This document shows positions 59,088 through 64,000 of a stretch of DNA of 64,000 nt, piece by piece. The DNA comes from Epiperipatus broadwayi (Eukaryota; Onychophora; Udeonychophora; Euonychophora; Peripatidae). Position 1 is the first letter of the stretch. Every line of letters starts with the position of its first letter. The DNA lies in assembly GCA_028023455.1 (NCBI GenBank), contig JAQFVV010000347.1, positions 786,784 to 850,783 on the forward strand, given 5' to 3'. The notes beneath the pieces are model-generated. The model had not been told where the DNA came from and made no database searches. It saw only the letters and a program-made list of their open reading frames with translations. Both the position numbers and the translations under genes were made by a program.

Positions 59088-62000
59088 TGTGCCTTTTTCT
59101 ATAGGTCGGTAATAGTTCATAACAGTCAATTACTAAAAATTTTAAATTTTAGAATATGTTCTTTTGATTTATTAATTATAGTTTGTCAATTATGTTATAA
59201 AGTATAATTTGAAGCTAAAGAAAATACGTAATGTATAATATTATGGAGAATCATTTAAAAAATAGTTATATAAAACTTTAAATATTGTTGCATATGGTTG
59301 TAAAAGCTGGCCATAATAGATAACACAGCTATAAATATTAAAAGTATATTTAAAAATTCGATTTTAATAGTTTAAAACGTATAATTTAATAAATGCTATA
59401 TTTAAATTTGTAATCATATTTAAATAGTCAAAATTAATATAGTATATTTTAAAAATAAACTTTATGATGGTGAAAATTATATCTAGTTCTATATTTTTAA
59501 AATTATTCTTTCAAATTTTATAATTATTTTATATAATATAATAAGTGTATCAATTATATAAATCTAGGCAGAGAAATAGATTAAAAATCGTCTGTCAAAG
59601 TTATTAATCATGTGACTTGTATACTAATACTTTCACACACATGCTTGTTTGAATTAATAACAAAGTTTAAAATATTTTAAAAGTTATATTATAGAATTGG
59701 ATGGAATTGTCGCCTAGCATAAAATAATAATAAATATTAAGTTAACTATCGTATGTAATGTTTTAAGTAATGTAATAAAGACAAATACAGATATAATAAA
59801 AATTAAATATTTTGTTTAAATAGAAATAGATAAATGGAATAGGTTATTAAAGTTGTTTTAAAAGTTATTTTAAATGTTTAAATAATTTTAATAAAATAAT
59901 AATTGATTTAAAAGTAATATTTTAAATAATATTTTAAGTTCATTACATCATAATTTCTAATTTTGAAATTCAATTCTGCTATAAACTGAAAATATGTAAA
60001 TTTGTTCTCAAGTTAAAGTAAGAATCAACCAATCAAATCAGGTATTCTTACAGACTATAAATATGAATTGCATGGGGGTATAGGGGGAGATTAATAATGT
60101 ATTGAAACCAAAGAAAGGTATATTAGCAGCTCTCAAAGAGATAGTATTTTTTTTTAAATTTTTATTTTAATCAATTTTTTTTTTAGTACTTTCTTATCAT
60201 TTTATTTGCAAAAACTAATTGATAATCTTTAAAAGTATTTTTGCAAAAGAGGGTGTTAAAATATAATAATTTAGAAACTTCGTGGAAATGATTTTCTAAT
60301 TTTTAAAGTACTTACCAGTCGTATTTTATCTAAAAAATTTAACCTAAACTTCGCAATAAAAAATGGATATACTGTGGAATAAAATGGATAGAAATTGTAA
60401 TACTGTAAAAATGTTTGGAATATTTATTGATACAGCTTTATTAATATTTCACCGGAGAACTGTTTTGGTGCATAAAAAACCACAGCTCAGACATTATACG
60501 GAGTCTAAAAAAAAATGTATTGAAACATATTATTTATAAGCCTATCCAAGATTTATTTTTAAATAGTAATAAGACAATTATATCTCATGAATCATTTTAT
60601 AGAATATTATATTCAAAGGAGTAAAATGTTATATACTTTCTGAAGGTAACATTTTTTAAAAAATATTTTCAAGAATTAAAGAAAGAACCCAGGAGAATAT
60701 ATTACAGAAGCGTTTTTGATATTAAAATATCCGGTCTTAGAATTATTTAAAATGTATTTAGAAAAGATTTGTTTAAAAGTACTGGAAGTTTTTTTATTTT
60801 AAAAGAGATTTATAAAAATACCAAACGAAAGTTTAAATGTATCAAGAAGGAAACCTATATAAAAAAGTGAACACATAGTTGAATAAAAGATGGATCCATG
60901 GAAATACAAATAGTACTTAAAAGTTTATCGAATATTTTTAAAGTTAAATTAGATGGATTGATGCATCGGATATGCAGAGAATATTGGTAGAGAAGATTAA
61001 GAAGCTTCACGGGATTAATTAATATTATGATTTAATAATTATCATCCTAAATACTAAAACCAAGGATTATTTTCTATAAATTTTACTAAATGGATTAATA
61101 ATTATTTTTATTTTAAACTTTAACGTGCTTGGAGGAGAACATTTTTAAAAACTCTAGAGAAAATAATAAACATTTTGGACTTATCAGGAACTATCGTCAA
61201 GAAAATATGTAACTATAGTTTTGATTCATTTTATTTTGTTAACCTAGTTTAAATCTAAATTTTTATATAAGATTCGGAAAAACATAAAAACATTAATTTA
61301 TTAATATTAAAATTTTATAATATAACAATCTAATAATTTAGCTAAAAATATTTTAATATAAAGTGTATGTGTGTGAATTTTTTTTATATCTGCAATGCTC
61401 AAGTGGATAAAGGAAGCCTACTGAACACGATGACTAGATAAAGGTTATTGGTAATAATAATAACTATTGATAATTTATAATGTATATTTTTTTTTGTTTT
61501 GTTTAGATCATCCATAAATTGGAAGAATGAAGTGTAAAAGTTTTTTTACTTATATGTACCACATTTCATACAACATTTTAAAAAACATTATGAGATGGGA
61601 TTGATTTGAAAATATGCATACGACGATTATTTTGGTTTTTTTTTATTAGTGATATAATCCAACATAACAAATAATTATGTGATTCTTTTAAAATTTTCAT
61701 GTTATTGGATATTCAAATATTGTCTAAGTAGATTGTATATGATTAAACATATAGAATAATGAAGTAAGCAAACTTTTCTTATGGAACAGTGAAATTGTTT
61801 TAAACTATTAATGAATTTTATTTATTGTTTTGTAAATGCAGATAGTTATTTATCGATGTAAGATGTGGAAAATCTTGAGAAATAATGTTGAGATAGTGGC
61901 TTGGAAGTACTTAGTGAACAGGAAACCAAGATGATGTTTTAAGAAATAGAATGTTATAAGGAATGGAAATAATATTTAGTCTTTATGTGAATATCAGCAT

Positions 62001-64000
62001 AGTTAACAAAGCCCTATGACTGATACACATTTTATTTGGACAGTGTTTATATTTCTTTAAATATTTAATGTTCTAATAAAGCTGAAGAAATAGCTTTAAC
62101 ATCGTCCCTGTACTAGAGGATATTAGGCAGGTAAATCTCATACCTCTTCGCACTGTCCCATGATTTTGAGATATGTTAAGAGTAATACTCTAGCTTTCTT
62201 TCTTAATCCTATGCATCTGTTTTCACTAACTTTATTTCATGTAACTGCATCATTCAGTAAGATATGTTTAAGAGAAATGATAAATAATTTAGAACTTAGG
62301 TTATGCTATCGTTTTGTATAAGATTGGTTTATTTGCTTAGAAGGAATAGGACGTTATAACTTAAAATTGAAGATCCAAAGTATCCTAAGGAAAGAAAAGA
62401 ATCATAGAATATATTTTGAATTTTATTTCGGAAATGAAATATAAACCTTTTTAAAATAAAGTATCTAAACAAAGATATTTTCTTTAAAGTGATAATAATT
62501 TTAAATGCTTTAGTATTATTTTTTTAAGAGAAAAATAAGTATTGCATATTTTAAAATACAATAGTACAAAGTAAATTATGTAAACAATATTCATCGTATA
62601 TTTTTTGTTTATTGATTAACATAAATATATTGATGATTATACTTATATCATACTAAAGTAAGGCTTAAATAAGAATATTATGATTAGTAAACATTGTGTG
62701 ATAAATACTAAAATCTAGTACTGAATTTTGGATAATATTTTGTGTAACATCTTTGACTTTGCAAGATGAAATTTTTTTAATATTTTGAGAAATCCATACT
62801 CATTATAAAATTTTGTTTTCTATAGAATGTTTTTCTAAGTATGAATTTTTAAAATAAGATAGTTTAATAATATTAAGGATAAAATGCTGTTGCTAATAAA
62901 GTAGATAAATATATTTGTAATAAGTTAACCATAATGAGAAACCAAATAGTAACATTTTTTTTAATTTTGTCCTAAATCTAAATAAAGATATAACTGAAAT
63001 ATAAATTATTTTTTTTATAACCTGGTAGATCAAACTGTAAAGTAAAAAAATTAAGGATATCCACTGTAAATAGTGTAAATAAATTGTTTATTTATTTGTT
63101 GTTAGTAATAAACTTTGTTAAATTTTGTTATTTCAAAAATTTTGTGTCCAAGTTATTTATTTCTCCACATCGCTGCATGAAATTACGATATATGCATAAT
63201 AATTGAAACAAATATATAATTTTGCACATAAGATAAATAGAGAATTATTTTAAGAATTTTAAATATTTTATTGGTATTCATTATAATTAAATAATCATAA
63301 TCTTACATTATTTTATTGGTCATAAATCAGTTATCACAATATTATATTAAATTATATGCTATCAGTTGCCACACATATTTTGTTTGTCAGATTATTAAAA
63401 TGCTACCACGTATTTATTATATCATTACCTGAAGATATAAGATCATATAAAATTATTTTATTATTTTATTATGGTAATAAAATATAACGAAAAGAAAAGA
63501 TATCCAGAATTAGTTAAACAATGAAGAATATTATTACTGTTATTTATTATTATTAGTTTAAGTGTAGTAGATTATGACATAAAATCCCTTCTCATATTTT
63601 ACTACCATATTTTTAAATTAACTTAGAATAAACTTTATGAACCTGAGATTATTTTATTGAGCTAGATTATTACAAACAGAAGATTAAGACTTAATTATTA
63701 GTTTAATCTTAGTGAGTAGAAGTTATTAAAGTCGTAAGAATACTATGAGTTTGTTATTTGAAATAGTAATAAAAGGGAGATAGTGTTCTTATGCCATTGA
63801 GGTAGTATCCTGTGGGATATTGGCTCAATGTAATCTATCTTGTCAACTGTATTTTCACTTCAAGTCTCATGAAAATATTAAATATTTATTTAATTTATTT
63901 TTTAAAAACTGAACCTTATTTGTATTTTAAATTTGAGCTAGTGAAATATTTTAATTTTAATGCTGAATATTTTAGTTATTAATTATTAATTGAGATAGAA
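59088..64000 (+). mobile_element. Right long terminal repeat, truncated by window end
   Basis: It is a direct copy of 50639-55543 (TGTGCCTTTTTCTATAGG at the start), with substitutions and small indels that sum to a net 8 bases. It contains the same CCAAT (60029-60033) and TATA (from 60056) motifs and hairpin (63795-63830). About 54 more bases are expected beyond the window to reach the end seen at 55597. Confidence 0.85.

Noticed and set aside
50639-64000. Simple segmental tandem duplication
   Set aside because: Not excluded, but TG/CA-type ends, a polypurine tract directly before copy 2 and a primer-site-like motif after copy 1 favour LTRs.

Overview
The window is very AT-rich, intron-rich-looking animal DNA. 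No prokaryotic-style gene layout is present: most open frames are short or are low-complexity artefacts. The one recognisable host gene is the first coding exon of a Caudal/Cdx (ParaHox) homeobox gene on the minus strand at 23216-23729. It carries the PYEWMK hexapeptide and ends in a splice donor at the position typical of the family. Together with tRNA-derived SINE fragments, LINE remnants, many foldback elements and (CCCTAA)-type repeats, this points to a bilaterian invertebrate. A mollusc, possibly a cephalopod, is my best guess, but that is inference and not proven by the sequence.

Layout. 1-17400: gene-less DNA with telomere-like interstitial repeats plus a 185-bp tandem duplication (2824-3306), foldback elements of one family (called Y here), a LINE 3' tail ending in an (AAT) microsatellite (9620-9805), a foldback with a SINE inside it (14690-15346) and a 45-bp minisatellite (16897-17170). 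17400-25800: a stretch nearly free of dispersed repeats that surrounds the Cdx exon. Its only clear insertion is a small tRNA-like SINE bounded by a perfect 17-bp target-site duplication. 25800-50600: repeat-dense again, with a decayed non-LTR reverse transcriptase (about 26715-27760), foldback families X and Y, two divergent copies of a piggyBac-like MITE, long AAT and TA arrays and a pair of back-to-back perfect palindromes (39014-39134).

50639-64000: the most unusual object. Two closely matching direct repeats of about 4.96 kb (50639 to about 55597, and 59088 to beyond the window end) flank a 3.5-kb interior. The repeats start TGT and the first appears to end ACA. A tRNA-Lys-type primer-binding-site-like sequence follows the first, and a polypurine tract lies just before the second. 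A CCAAT/TATA pair sits inside each repeat on the + strand, and the interior has a + strand coding region. These signals agree on an LTR retroelement with exceptionally long LTRs and no visible pol. The interior encodes a broken Lys/Glu/Asn-rich protein: a coiled-coil N-terminal part followed by six tandem basic repeats of about 30 residues. I recognise no family for it. It is the best candidate for an undescribed element in the window.

Apart from the Cdx exon and the element proteins there is no evidence of other host genes. The homeobox exons of Cdx were not found in the 23 kb on its downstream side, so the first intron is probably long and leaves the window.
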